Assembly: GCF_000264995.1 (NCBI RefSeq)
Contig: NW_006767446.1
Coordinates: 160,231-224,230, forward strand
Source: Punctularia strigosozonata HHB-11173 SS5
Taxonomy: Eukaryota > Basidiomycota > Agaricomycetes > Corticiales > Punctulariaceae
Reading direction: 5' to 3'
Length of the DNA: 64,000 nucleotides
Shown: positions 44,402 to 55,405 of the stretch, piece after piece
Layout: every line of letters starts with the position of its first letter
Numbering within the stretch: position 1 is the stretch's first letter
Translations under genes and position numbers: made by a program
Notes under the pieces: model-generated
Told to the model about the DNA's origin: nothing
Databases searched by the model: none
Seen by the model: the letters and a program-made list of their open reading frames with translations, nothing else

Positions 44402-45605
44402 GGGTCGAGAGCAGCTCCACCGCCGCCGGCAGCTGGTCATCGACGAAGACGATGACTTCATGATCCCTTACGCAACAATTTGCAGGGTCGTGTATATGAC
44501 TGTGGTACGCGAGCGGCGCAGTCTCTGGGTTATATTCACAAGACAACGGTTGTCGGAAAGGCGCACGAGCGCACTGGTAATAGTGCACAACGGCGGTCAC
44601 ACAAATTCAACGGCATCTTTCTCGATAATCTCCTGTATCATCTCTTGTTATAATATTGTTCTACAAGAGAAATATTAAGGAGAAATTTTGCGCTGCACAG
44701 GGTCCAGTATTTAGAGGGAAAGGATTAGCCGCGATGGCCACAGGATGCCGAAGATGGCCCAGTGTGACAACAATGGCGCGTGCTCCGGACCATTATTGTC
44801 CAACGCGCCCTGGGTCTTCATTGTCCAATGCGCCCCTGGCCACCGCGAGGCAATGCGACGCCGATGGGCCACTTGATGCTTTGGCTGGAACGCAGCCCTT
44901 GAGGCAATATTCCCACGACCCGTCCAGGCTGGACGAGCACATTAGAATGGTAACTGATGCGTGATCTGAGTGTGAGAACTGGGATATCTATTGATCGCCA
45001 AAGTTGAATTTCAAGCCGCTAGGAGGGGATTTTGTGACTTCAGAATGGCATAGCATACTGTATATATTGCTCAATTGTCCATGTGAATAATATCTAGTAA
45101 TAAGACACAAAGTAGACCAGCGTAGCCAATGTAGTGATCGTTCAACGAGTTACTGACCGTGGGACCGGGAGTGGCTGAGGGCCGGAACACCGGTTGGCAT
45201 GCCGCAGTGGCCCAGGACAACAAGCACGGCGATACAACATGGCCAGTGTCCGGCGGATTGTCCGGCGACTGTCCGCCGGACTGTCCGCCGAATTTTTTTC
45301 TAGTCGATGGGATGTCCTCAGTTGTTCTCATTGCAGAGCACCGCATCACCTGTTTTCTGCCTTTCACACAATTAGGCTCCCGTGCGTGGTCTCAACGTGG
45401 AAAGGTATCTTTGTCTTTGCATTGTGCATGCACAATCGTTCACGTCTTTGTCTTTCTTCACACCTCACTGCCGCAATAGGTATCATATGCTTTGTTCAAA
45501 CAATGCAACGAGTCGCGCCGGTGTATATCAGTCACGGTAAACATAGTTCTGTGATAAGTTCTGAGCCATCTGTACCTTCAGCTTTCTTGTCCCTGGTCCA
45601 CTACC
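44402..45605. other. KDZ interior, no gene seen
   Basis: 1.2 kb with short ORFs only. A cluster of gtccggcggattgtccggcg-type repeats lies at about 45246-45292. AT-rich stretches flank it. Confidence 0.4.
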
Positions 45606-46317
45606 ATGCCACCCAGCCCCTCCAAGCTTGCTCAGATAGCTGCACGAAAGGATTGCATGCAGCGTTACGTTGCGCTCGTCCAAGAGTTAGCTAGTCCGGC
45701 TGTGCATCCCTACCCAGCAAACGCCAGCCGCTGCTGGTTCCGCCAGCCGCTTCTGTCATATGGCTGGGGAGATCGCTTCGAGTCAGTGGGCAGGTACTGG
45801 ATCAAGGTATGTTTGAACTTGCCCGATCGTATATGTTGCTAAATCGCCTTTGCAGTGCCACAGGCCCGCTCATAGGCACCAGCCGTGTGGCATTCCCCAG
45901 TCCCTATCCATGCCACTTCATCCGGATGTAGAGGCCCGGTTATCCCATGCTGCCGCAGAGCTGGCGGCCCTTGGACACCCTATCAAGAAGCATTTCCCTC
46001 GTGTCCATCCGTTCTATCCCTCGTCAACCACGGGATCGTCCCCCAGCACAAAGCGCAAGCTATCTCCGGATTGTGACACATCGGAGCGACTTCGTCGTGT
46101 TCGCCCTCGCATTAATTCTCCTCCTGCAGTGAACCTCTTCGACGGTGAGCTAGTCTCTGAGGCGGATTCAGATGAAGTAGCAACAGTGACTGCGGTGAGC
46201 AAGCGGGGTGCCACCGAGCATGCGGAGAGGATAATAATTGATCTCACCGGACCGGATGTTATTGACCTCACAATTACGGACATCATTGATTTGACTGTAG
46301 ATTCCGATGAAGAGTAA
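45606..46317 (+). CDS. KDZ-element small protein with Cys/His segment and three SUMO-interaction-like motifs
   Basis: Two exons splice in frame across an intron at about 45808-45856. Exon 1 begins MPPSPSKLAQIAARKDCMQR and ends CWFRQPLLSYGWGDRFESVG with RYWIK. Exon 2 continues CHRPAHRHQPCGIPQ, so Cys and His residues in order C..C.H..H.H..C could bind a metal, in a layout a little like GRF zinc fingers. After a disordered Ser/Pro/Arg region the C-terminus holds IIIDLT, VIDLT and IIDLTVDSDEE within 30 residues. These fit the SUMO-interaction consensus: a hydrophobic core followed by acidic residues. The total is about 220 residues with stop TAA at 46315. It lies just upstream of the transposase gene on the same strand. 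A role in recruiting SUMOylated proteins to the element or its transposase is my inference. Confidence 0.55.
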
Positions 46318-46628
46318 TTACTGTACATATCATGATATATACTTAATCTGCATGGCTGTTAAGCACGGCTGGTGTCGGCAATTGGCAAACGAGCGCAAGC
46401 CTGAATCACCGCATCTTCAAGTTGATATCGGTTTCTTGTCTTGCATTGTCCACTCACAATTGTTTGCAATGCCGTCATCTTAGTGGACCACAATAAGAAT
46501 GGACTGTGGCAAGACACCACATGATGGTCTGGCCACATATTATTATCCACTCCGCTGGCCCCTCAAATCTCTCGTTCATCCTTTTCCGTTTGTATCGTGC
46601 CACGTCCCTCTCCTTTGCAAGCCCTACA
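46318..46628. promoter_or_regulatory. spacer upstream of the KDZ transposase gene
   Basis: 311 bp between the stop of the SIM protein gene and the ATG at 46629. It probably contains the transposase promoter. No distinct motif is seen. Confidence 0.35.
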
Positions 46629-49600
46629 ATGGTGAAACAGAAACGGGCGCAGCCAGACAACAGTCACCTTGCATCTCATATGGCCTTCGACGACTGCGAA
46701 TTCACATCCACCTTCGTGTTCACCGACAGCACTCCGGACGGTTACACCCAGCGTCGCACTGAATATCTTGATTTCCATCGGCCATCCGCCCCATCTGTGC
46801 TACTGCAAGCCCAATCCGGACTTCTCGAGCCCATTTCTGGACCAGAACTTCCGCATCCAGAGGAAATACCATCCCAGAAGCGGAAATATGTGCGCATGGG
46901 GTTCCTCATCTATGGCTCACTTACATATATTGAATCCAGGGCATATCAGTGACAATGAAGAAGTTTCAGGCGCATTCCACCGACTTGCTGCACCGTATTA
47001 TCAGTCACGAAGCCCCCGACTTCGAAGTCGACCCTCAGCCTTGCCCATGCGGGAGTGGCTCATTGATGGATACACGCTGCTCACACTGTGTTCAGTATAC
47101 GACCGCATGTACTACTTGCTTCCGTGAATCACACATTCACCAACCATTTCATTGGTCGGAAACATGGAACGGTCGCTTTTTCGAGCGTATCTACGATCCC
47201 AAAGCAAGACCAGCACTGCACCTCGGGCATGGTGGACGGAAATGTCCTGAAGCGGCGGAGGAACGACACATATCGTTTACCATTGCGGATACATCAGGAG
47301 TTCATCAAATGAGTGTCGTATTCTGTCGCTGTTTCAATCATGGGGACCGAGCTGAACAGCTCATGGACGCGAAGCTATTTCCAGCATCAATGGACCAACC
47401 GACCACGGCATTTACCTTCAGCCTGCTCCGCGACTTTCACATGCATAGTCTCACTTCTAAGAAGTCAGCCTACGACTTTGTTCTTGCTCTCCGGCGTCTG
47501 AGCAACAACGCATTTCCAGACTCGGTTCCGGTGAGTTCACTTGGACTACTGTTCGTTCCAACTGTTCAACTTCCCCGCAGGATATCTATCCGCAGTTTCT
47601 CTGCGTGATTCGCGTCTGGCGATACCTCATCATGCTCAAGCGCAGTGGTCAAATGCATGCAATAGACAATTGTCTTCCAGGTCGTCCGCCTGGCAGTGTC
47701 ATTGTCCCCTGCTTTGCATGTCCCGAAAGGGGTCTCAATACCACCGACGAGTTTGATCTCTCTGACAATGATTATCGGTACGCCCATGTAGTTTACGTAT
47801 AGCCTGGCATCTTACACGACTTAGACATCTTCGATCTCTTATACTGTCGGCCGACGGCCATTTTGGTCTGCAGCGCAAGAGCAAGAAGGATGACCCCGAC
47901 GATATCTCCTTAGTTGCTGGCCGCGCATTCTTCCCTGACGAGAGCACTTTCAAATCATACCTTGCTAAGATCAAATCAAGCGAAGAGGTGAGCTGATCCG
48001 AATCTTCTCTCGAGGTGCAGCTTAACAACTTGATTCTAGAAATCTACCTGCTCCAGGTTCAACGCGATTGAAATGCAGAACAAACTCAAGTTCAAGGGAA
48101 TGGTGACCAGCGGTGTAGTTGCCGTAACGTGTGCAAGACATGGCTTGTTCCGGCATGGAGGTCTGACAGACCTCGAACGAGGAGAGAAGTGGGCTCCTCA
48201 TATTGTCTCAGCCTAGCGATGACACAACTGACTGTTATTGTTTCAGATATGCCAATACCGACTATGCACTCGCTCAGGTCTTGAAGCACTATAAAGACTA
48301 TACCGACATCTTGTTGAGCTACGACATCGCATGCCAGTACATGGTGAACCTTGTTCAACGCTTTGAGGTACAATTTCCGGAGCTTGTCAAGACTGTTCGT
48401 GGAGTCGAAGGACGGATTCCAAGCATGCATGTTGATGGGCACCTTGAAAAGTGCACGTACCGCTTTGGTTTCTCATACAACGATGGTGGTGGCCGAACAG
48501 ATGCAGAAAGTATCGAGCGTGGCTGGTCTGAACAAAAACAGGCTGGCGGAAGCACACGGGAGATGAATGCCGGCCATCGTCATGACACGTTAACAGACTT
48601 TATGAACGATTACAATTTCACAAAGATACGGAAGCTGGGTAAGTGTTTTTGTTATATAGACTCTAGTGCGATCCTGAACCCTTGTTTCAGCATCATCAAT
48701 GCATACCCGGCTGTCAGAGGCACGCGAGGCTCTTGAGGAGCACCGTGTGTACTTTCTGCATCTTTGCCGTGAGGCCGGACAAAATTTAGTCGATCAGTGG
48801 TCTGCGATATCCACGAAACCGGAGCTTAGGAATGGAAAATGGTATAGCGTGTTTCAATTCAATGAACAGCTAGGTACGTACAAGCAAGCTGTAGATCATA
48901 TGCCCTTGTGGCTCATTTCGTGCATTAGTTCCTTCTCAGAAATCTGCTTTCGCCTCATTGGTTCAATCTGAGGCAGCTACTGCCGGAGCGCTGAAAGGCG
49001 CAGCCCCCCGAGCGTTATTCCTCTATACGGGTCTCAAGCTTGAAGAACAGCAGTAAGTGGTGATCTAAATACTTTTGGTGATCTCTTGACGCCTTCCATA
49101 GGTTGGCTCTCAGAAATAAGGTCTCGAAACTCTCATCCCAACCGACAGCAGCCGATCTGCTGAGTATAGACAAGGAACGGCAAAAATTGCGATATGGGAT
49201 CAAGCAATGGCGTAGCCAGCAGTGTTCGCTCATGCCTCTGATATTGCCGCTCATTGTTCAGTCACATTTCGCGGAGCCTGAGAATGAGGTGCTGTATCTT
49301 CCATCCGACATTGACGGCACGGACAAGCGAGAGGCGTATGGCCTTTCTCAGCTGGCTGACGAGGAGATGTCCCTGCACGTTGGAGAGGCACACGACTACC
49401 TTCAAAATGTCCGCCATGCCGTACGGTATTATTCCTGTGTCTATCGCCACAAAGTCAGGCATGCTCAGGGTATTGCGCAAAACACTCGAGCAGGTAAACT
49501 TGTCCAGTCTGCTAACGAGGCCAAGCTTGCATGGATAGCTAAGTACAATCATGCACGAGACCGCATGATCAAGCTTGGTCGCTCACCAAGTGATCCTCTC

Positions 49601-50304
49601 TTCCCCGCACTGAAGGAGGAGGACACATGGATGAAGGATGTAATTGTCCCTCATACCCTCGGAGATGGATCCAGGCAGCCTGGATGGATCTGGCGAATAG
49701 GCCCTCGAGGCAATCTCTCCGAAGGCGAACAATCAGCGTTCACTGCTGAAGGTCAATGATTTTCGTCTTCTTACAAGCAGGATCTAATGTTTGCCTTGGC
49801 AGTGGCACGTGTTGAATGGTATCGAGCTCGCGCACTCATGCATCGATGGTTGGAGGAGGTTGAAATACTGGAGCAAGAGTTTTGCCGTACCATCTGCGGG
49901 TTCAAACGGATGGTTCAATTTTGGGATGACCTCGCGAATGGCGAAGCATCTCCTGGCCCAAAGGCCTATGCATACCGCCAATCCGCTATGTATGCAAAAT
50001 TTGCAGCCGAGGCCCACGAGAAGTTCTTGAAATGCGGCGGAACTTGGCCAGCTGAAGGTGTATCAAGTTGGCAGCATGCGGCTTCTCGACGACCACCTCT
50101 GATGGTGAACTGGGATGCTGATGAGGCCGAGTTGTCGGGCTCCATCGAGCCCCCCCGGAACGAGTCACGAAAACGCGGTCGATCACGGTGAGTCGCAAAA
50201 CTATACGGCGAAGCTTGATTCAATAGCTGATGTTTAAACACTCTAAACACAGCAAAACCGCTGACGATGGAATAGAGCCACAGAAGCGGCCTCGACGACG
50301 CTAG
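46629..50304 (+). CDS. KDZ transposase with CxC2-like cysteine cluster
   Basis: Transposase of the Kyakuja-Dileera-Zisupton superfamily. From the ATG at 46629 a short exon ends KRKY and joins GISVTMKKFQAHSTDLLHRI. The cysteine cluster (CPCGSGSL, CSHC, CTTCFRESHIHQPFH) leads into ETWNGRFFERI, LHLGHGGRKCPE and the SGVHQMSVVFCRC block. Then AYDFVLALRRLSNN, DIYPQFLCVIRVWRYLIMLK, CFACPERGLN, ILSADGHFGLQRKSKKDDPD, the catalytic-core motif LLSYDIACQYM, IPSMHVDGHLEKC and GGGRTDAESIERGWSEQKQA follow, all typical of KDZ transposases. The tail is basic (SRKRGRSR, QKRPRRR, stop TAG 50302). About ten exons are needed; the junctions I checked keep frame and I found no disabling stop, so it appears intact at over 900 residues. 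Confidence 0.88.
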
Positions 50305-50535
50305 CTCAAACGGTTCGAACGAGGTTCGAACGACTGGGCGCTGTTTAAACGGACTACGTGCTCGCGTGCAGTGTTTGAACAGTATTTTACGAGTTCCGTT
50401 CGACATGTTTGAATATCGGTTTAATTGGGTATCGTTTAAACAATATATATTCTCGCGGAACGTACTACAGGGATTCGCAGAAGGAGGCTCGTTTAAACCT
50501 ATACGCCTATCGGCCTGGCAAATGTTTGAACAAAG
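50230..50535. repeat. right subterminal GTTTAAAC/GTTTGAAC cluster of the KDZ element
   Basis: Mirror of the left cluster, with GTTTAAAC at about 50231, 50343, 50434 and 50489 and GTTTGAAC variants between them. The first lies in the last transposase intron. Confidence 0.7.
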
Positions 50536-50873
50536 TTGGGGTGGTGTTAGGTTTCGCTACATTCTTCTTCGATTTACGTGTCACGGTTTGGACAGTGCAC
50601 TGTATCGTGTGTAGGGTCTCTCCACTTCAACGGGTTCCGTGTGCCAATTGTCGCTGCATGGTGCACTCAGCATGCTCTTGTTCTATATAAGCTTCACAGT
50701 CATATCTTAGAAACACCGGGGTTGACTATTATTGAACTCCTTATCATGAAAACCAGCTCATTATGGGCGTCAATCTATGAATCTAATACCAATGCCTCGC
50801 GGAATGGAACATACAAGAGCTTTCTTGGCACGCCTCGTGCAGTCCTCGAGGAGTCCTATTCCAGTAATATTTC

Positions 50874-53165
50874 ATGCCGTTGTGTTGTTCGAAGCTCACC
50901 ATGTGCATGTGCTTTGGAAGAAAACCGTTTACTTATCAATCCGAATCAACAGAGCCATGTCCTCAAAGTCTACTTGTTCACCTCACTCCCCAAGACCACC
51001 GTGTACGGGACACCAAGTGCATAGCTGGCATGCGTGAGCAGCGATTTGCAGCATCTCAAGATACAGTATTAATTTGTGCTACAGGATTCTCTCTCTTCTC
51101 AGCGTGTAAAGCATGGTTTAGTGCCAACACACCAAACAACGCCGAAGAATCTGGTGCTCAAGCTCCACTGAAGTACCATACTCGCTCCCATTGCTTTCTC
51201 ACCCTATGGCTAGCGTATATCATCACAATGATTGTGATACTGGAGCGGCTAGTTTCTACAGGAGCAAACAACATCTGGTATTTCGATAAAGAAACGGTGC
51301 AAGTGATGTTTGTCGTCTTCGCTCAAGGTCATCTACCGATAACGACGATGTATCTTTCACGTCTTGCAATATCTGCGTTACAAGATCCGCAGACCGCCCC
51401 TCGCACCTGGGTAGAGCTCTTCTGGCTTGCAGACCGAGATTGGCAGAATCCCTTCCCCTTTGCAGTTAGGACAATTACAATGGTGAAGAAACGCTTTCGC
51501 CCTTCCTCTACGTTCCTCGTCTTTTTCATTATCTCCTTCGTGGCTTTGATTACACCAGTTTCCTTCTCCCGTGCATGGTCTTCCCAGCTGCTTTCGAGAC
51601 TGGTATCAGGCACAACTTTCGCCAATTCCACCTCCCTGGCGTTACTCCCACAAGTCAGAGGCAGCTCGCAGCTGTCCAACGGATCCTTGATGTGGTTCAA
51701 TGGGTTGTGGACAGGAGACTACTATGACGCTGATGCAGGGCTGGATTTCTTCTCCGGCGGCTCCGAGCCGATCGTCAATCTGAATGTTACCTCCATGCCT
51801 GGTATCTTATTTACAGATCAAGGATGTGACGCTCAAAAAGGGAGTGGTGGATGGTCTGAAGAGGATCTTGAAAATATGTGCGATGATCTGAAGCCAGGCG
51901 CTACTATTCAGAAATCGGATCTAGCCTCTTCGAGCGGCGTCATAACTCTGCACATAGCTTGGTGCAGCAGCTTCTATGCCAACTCCACCTATAATACCGC
52001 GTGGATGCAAGAGGCAAATCAGTCAGATGTAACAGCTTTTCTCGGAATCAAGGTTTCCTTCACAGGTTCAAGCTCTGCTTCGATTCCGGACGGTATCATC
52101 TACTGCGACACCTCGTTTCAGACAGGTACCTCGGATATTATAATTGTGGACGACGACTCGGAGTGGCCAAGCTTCATGAACTTCCAACCGCATGCAGTTC
52201 CTAACATCACGGTTTCTCAATCACGCCATGCCGATGTGTCGTATCACCCACTCTATGCCGTGTTGTACTACATGACATTGCAGTCGAACAACCCAGGGCC
52301 CACCGTGGATAGCATCCTGGAAGCTCTGGGCTTTGACACGAATGCCGATAAGCCACCCACTATATCAGAGTTCGCGCTAAATCTTGGTTGGGGTGCAGCC
52401 TTCATGGCCAATAGTCTCTCTTCTCTCGCCCAAGAATCCACGAATCTCACCTATACGCGACTCGAGTATCTGGGTGAGGTGACATGGAAAAAGAATACCC
52501 CATACACTACACTGACGTCGACATTCCTGTGCATGTGGTTTGTCTTGATTGTCTACAGCACGTTCCGCATGCACAAACCGACGTTTAGCGATAATCTGAA
52601 TAGTTACACCGCCGCACGGCTTCTTGCCGACAAGCCGGAACTTGTCAAAGGATATTGCTGTGGAGGACTCGCGAACAATCCTCTCCTCTTCCAAAAATTC
52701 GGCCAAGTCGTCGACGTAGTGACGGCCGACTCGACACCTAACATCGGGCACGTAGGTGTGGAGAAGAGCGAGTCCACGGTGCAACCGCTTAGTCGTGGCC
52801 GTCTATATGGATGCGCAAATTGCCCACTGGCCCCCGCTTCCGTTGTCGATTCCACATCGCGCAACGATAACAACACGACCCGTGATAACTCCAACATGAC
52901 GGAGTCAGGTATCCTCATGATTACCTGGCCGGGTGGTTTGCGCAACAACGACCTTCAGACCATATCCTCCATCGTCCTTGGTCACGTGCCGGGTTTTGAC
53001 CACGGGCGAACCCTGGCAGTAGCGGTCAACGATAAAGTCCGTCTTACCATGCCAACTGTAGAGCACGCTCGTCAGTTTGTCGACGAGTGGCTCAATAAGC
53101 CGCGTCCCTTGGGTCTGGAGGACGTCGCTGTCGAGTGCCTGAACATCTCCGAGGCGTTGGCATAG
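50874..53165 (+). CDS. multi-span glycosylated membrane protein, paralogue B
   Basis: Uninterrupted ORF of up to 763 residues; an inner ATG at 51031 (MREQRFAASQDTVLICATGF) is an equally plausible start, since the N-terminal 50 residues have no counterpart in copy A. Hydrophobic spans are HCFLTLWLAYIITMIVILER, VMFVVFAQGHLPITTMYL, FLVFFIISFVALITPVSF and, near residue 560, LTSTFLCMWFVLIVYSTF. The domain between spans three and four has many NxS/T sites and paired Cys, so it probably faces outside. The tail shares LNSYTAARLLADKPELVKGY with copy A and continues about 170 residues further, including GILMITWPGGLRNNDLQT and a final globular-looking stretch. The family is unnamed to me. It begins about 280 bp beyond the KDZ right end. 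Confidence 0.65.
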   Translation: MPLCCSKLTMCMCFGRKPFTYQSESTEPCPQSLLVHLTPQDHRVRDTKCIAGMREQRFAASQDTVLICATGFSLFSACKAWFSANTPNNAEESGAQAPLKYHTRSHCFLTLWLAYIITMIVILERLVSTGANNIWYFDKETVQVMFVVFAQGHLPITTMYLSRLAISALQDPQTAPRTWVELFWLADRDWQNPFPFAVRTITMVKKRFRPSSTFLVFFIISFVALITPVSFSRAWSSQLLSRLVSGTTFANSTSLALLPQVRGSSQLSNGSLMWFNGLWTGDYYDADAGLDFFSGGSEPIVNLNVTSMPGILFTDQGCDAQKGSGGWSEEDLENMCDDLKPGATIQKSDLASSSGVITLHIAWCSSFYANSTYNTAWMQEANQSDVTAFLGIKVSFTGSSSASIPDGIIYCDTSFQTGTSDIIIVDDDSEWPSFMNFQPHAVPNITVSQSRHADVSYHPLYAVLYYMTLQSNNPGPTVDSILEALGFDTNADKPPTISEFALNLGWGAAFMANSLSSLAQESTNLTYTRLEYLGEVTWKKNTPYTTLTSTFLCMWFVLIVYSTFRMHKPTFSDNLNSYTAARLLADKPELVKGYCCGGLANNPLLFQKFGQVVDVVTADSTPNIGHVGVEKSESTVQPLSRGRLYGCANCPLAPASVVDSTSRNDNNTTRDNSNMTESGILMITWPGGLRNNDLQTISSIVLGHVPGFDHGRTLAVAVNDKVRLTMPTVEHARQFVDEWLNKPRPLGLEDVAVECLNISEALA

Positions 53166-53399
53166 CACGCGCACGCACGACTTGCATGAGGCATCAATGC
53201 CTATTTTCGGTCTCGTCTCTCCTGTATAACTTGTTGCACGTTTCTTGTTCCCGAGTGTTATTCTCACTAGCTTCGAGTCCCTACGTCCATCCATCCCCTG
53301 CAGGCCGTCTGTCCGTCTCTTGATTTGATGATACCTTCAATCCCTAAGTTTGTGTTGCCGTTTCCGAGTAGGAGACTAGTATAGGATCGCGCGTAGCTC
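53166..53399. other. 3' flank of paralogue B
   Basis: Short interval between the membrane-protein stop and the GH79 relic. Nothing is recognised. Confidence 0.3.
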
Positions 53400-53995
53400 A
53401 CATGAAAGCTGAGAATGTACGCCGGGGAATAGCAGTGACACAGGCGGTGGTTGTATGCCCACAGAAACCAACGAATAGTCGTAATCCCCCAGCCAAGAAA
53501 ACGATCACCCAAAACGCCGTCGTGACGACTGTAGCGAGCGCAGACGGGACTGTCGATCGCGGCGTCACCCGAGCTGGAGCCTTTACGGGTGTTCCCTTGC
53601 TTGCGATATTTGTCGATATGCCCATTTCAAGTTGCGAGCACGCTCGCGTCAATTAGCGCCGTGTTCGCTGTCTTTATAGCCGCGGTCGTCGAGGACGTGC
53701 GCACAGTCGACGCTTGGCCCGCATCAGTGGGCGCGGCGTCTCCTATGTAAGGAGGACGAGCGAGGCCTGGCGCATTCTTTGATCCCACGTAGGTTATTGT
53801 CCGTATCGCATTTGACGGCTTCGCTGCCGACGTCGCCAACCAAGATGACTGTGAGGCTCAAAGCAACCGTGGAATGTCTGCAAGGCGAGTAATCCAATCC
53901 AATCCGCATGAAAACGCGCCGACAGGTGGAGGAAACAATCACTGACAAATGTGATTTATGACGGACATTTCCATCGAAAACATCATGAACGTTCC
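53400..53995 (-). pseudogene. GH79 pseudogene, internally deleted
   Basis: Minus-strand pieces match the intact GH79 gene at 59399-61987. From 53995 down: MMFSMEMSVINH, like GFSIEMSVINQ of its first exon. Then, in shifting frames, VGDVGSEAVKCDTDNN (compare VGDLDIETVNCDTGNN), DAGQASTVRTSSTTAAIKTA then NTALIDASVLAT (compare DADQASTVQTFSTTAVTKTV then NTATIDASVLAT), and a C-terminal hydrophobic stretch SALATVVTTAFWVIVFLAGG. The whole catalytic domain between is absent, and several frameshifts and stops separate the pieces. Confidence 0.75.
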
Positions 53996-54042
53996 ACTGA
54001 GCGCGGTACCGGCCCCGTCAGGGCGCTTTGATGAACTGCGTG

Positions 54043-54603
54043 TCAGGAGGCAACTTCGACAGACACAACGGGTGCGTTGAGCACGGCCAGGGCATGGTCA
54101 GTGTACGACATTATGGCGGCAGCGACGCGACTGTCATGGGGCTTAAGTCCACTGCTGAACGGTTCAGTTGAGAATATAAATTCAGAGGTGCATGACAGAG
54201 AGCAATGCACCGCGGTGGTCGGCGCACCACGCGTGAACAACGTGCCGCTCATGAAGGGCACACCATGGTCATCTTCAGTGAACTTCACTGGACTATGAAC
54301 ACAGAAGGTAAACGTCGGCGCAGCCCCAATGGACAGAATATGTGTTACCGGTTTCGCATATTTGGGCTCCGCCGGCAGTAGTCGGAAGACCAATGCTCTC
54401 CCCTCCGGCAATTTCAGCATTAATGACACGGTGTCCGCATTCCGCGTCCAGTCTGCGGCGGTTAGGATGAAGCGGTTATCCTCTGCACGGGGGAGCCAAA
54501 TGTAACGCTGAGCGAATCTGCAGCGTAGGAAGTCGCGCCGCTGGGTTGACGCGCACTCGAGCGCGAGCAGGGTTCCGTCGTCGGGGTCCGAAAGTATGAG
54601 CAT
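54043..54603 (-). CDS. hypothetical protein
   Basis: 186-residue open frame from an ATG at 54603 with even coding character (LALECASTQRRDFLRCRFAQ, LPRAEDNRFILTAADWTRNA, LKLPEGRALVFRLLPAE) ending VVSVEVAS. The frame extends upstream of the ATG through PRNIV, and an upstream ATG at 54697 (MAHLKCQDQ, donor after it) could be a first exon, though I could not make the phases agree. No domain is recognised. It may be a partial gene, given the relics on both sides. Confidence 0.4.
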   Translation of the reverse strand: MLILSDPDDGTLLALECASTQRRDFLRCRFAQRYIWLPRAEDNRFILTAADWTRNADTVSLMLKLPEGRALVFRLLPAEPKYAKPVTHILSIGAAPTFTFCVHSPVKFTEDDHGVPFMSGTLFTRGAPTTAVHCSLSCTSEFIFSTEPFSSGLKPHDSRVAAAIMSYTDHALAVLNAPVVSVEVAS

Positions 54604-54889
54604 GACGATATTCCTGGGCCTTGGATTAGGAAAGAGAGTTCAGGAGGGGGACTCGGTGTATAGCGAGACCTGATCTTGGCATTTGAGGTGCGCCATGTTG
54701 ATGCCGACTTGCAGCTCCGCGCAGCCAACGCAATCCGCTACCGATCGACCGCAAATGCGAGGCGCAGCGCGGTAACCTGCGCAAGTATCAGTCATCGCCG
54801 TGAAGCAAGGGGAGTGATAGGAGTAATCGGTGGGGGGAGGGGAGGAGGGATTGGGCGGTCAGAGACAAAAGTCTCGGCGTTTTCAGTTG

Positions 54890-55275
54890 GTGGGCGGCCA
54901 TGTCATCCACGAGGGGCTAGGGGCACACCCGAAATCAGTAATCGTGATGGACAACGCGTCCATCCACAAGTCGCTCTCAGAGACTTAGTTCAAGCGCGGT
55001 AAGTGGATGGACCTTGTTTCCCGCTACACAGGGCCTTACAAGCGTCAGCGGCATGCGCATCGAGTTCTTACCTCCGTACTCGCCTGACTACAACCCAATC
55101 GAAGAGTTCTTTTCCGCGATGAAGGCCTCATTACAACGTGATATGGATGTTGTCCGAGCTCAGCTTGCGGGCGACCATGCTTGTCACCCTTATCGTGTTA
55201 TTTGGGAAGCCGTGTTCGAGGCAGGATCCCCGAGAATGCGGAGGAATGGTTTAGGCACTCCGGATATGTGTAGCG
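54890..55275 (+). pseudogene. Tc1/mariner-type transposase relic (DDE C-terminal half)
   Basis: It encodes HPKSVIVMDNASIHKSLSET, then after a stop GMRIEFLPPYSPDYNPIEEF and FSAMKASLQRDM, the strand with the second catalytic Asp and the PPYSPDYNPIE motif of DDE_3/Tc1-mariner transposases. In a shifted frame it closes with ENAEEWFRHSGYV, the usual C-terminus of fungal members. A stop after SLSET and a frameshift near 55230 show it is dead. The N-terminal half is not visible. Confidence 0.75.
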
Positions 55276-55405
55276 CATCAACATACCATGCTTTCTCGAG
55301 TTGACGATACTGCAGCATCGCACAGCGGCGAGAGAGCAGGTTTAAATTCAGAGATGCCAGCCAGGAGAAGGTCGTGGGTTGTAGGCACGGTCGGCGCATC
55401 ACGCC

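Larger units (their letters stand above)
39174..50598 (+). mobile_element. KDZ-superfamily DNA transposon, about 11.4 kb
   Basis: The core is a CxC2-KDZ transposase gene at 46629-50304. Both flanks have clusters of GTTTAAAC and GTTTGAAC motifs (39290-39640 and 50230-50535) that appear nowhere else in the window in such density, which places the ends outside them. A diverged terminal repeat is suggested by gtttcaaaaccctctcacgt near 39180 against the reverse complement of the right flank near 50575-50595 (gtccaaaccgtgacacgta). No target duplication was found, so the ends are approximate. The element starts only about 100 bp beyond the CACTA right end and carries four further gene-like units. 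Confidence 0.65.
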
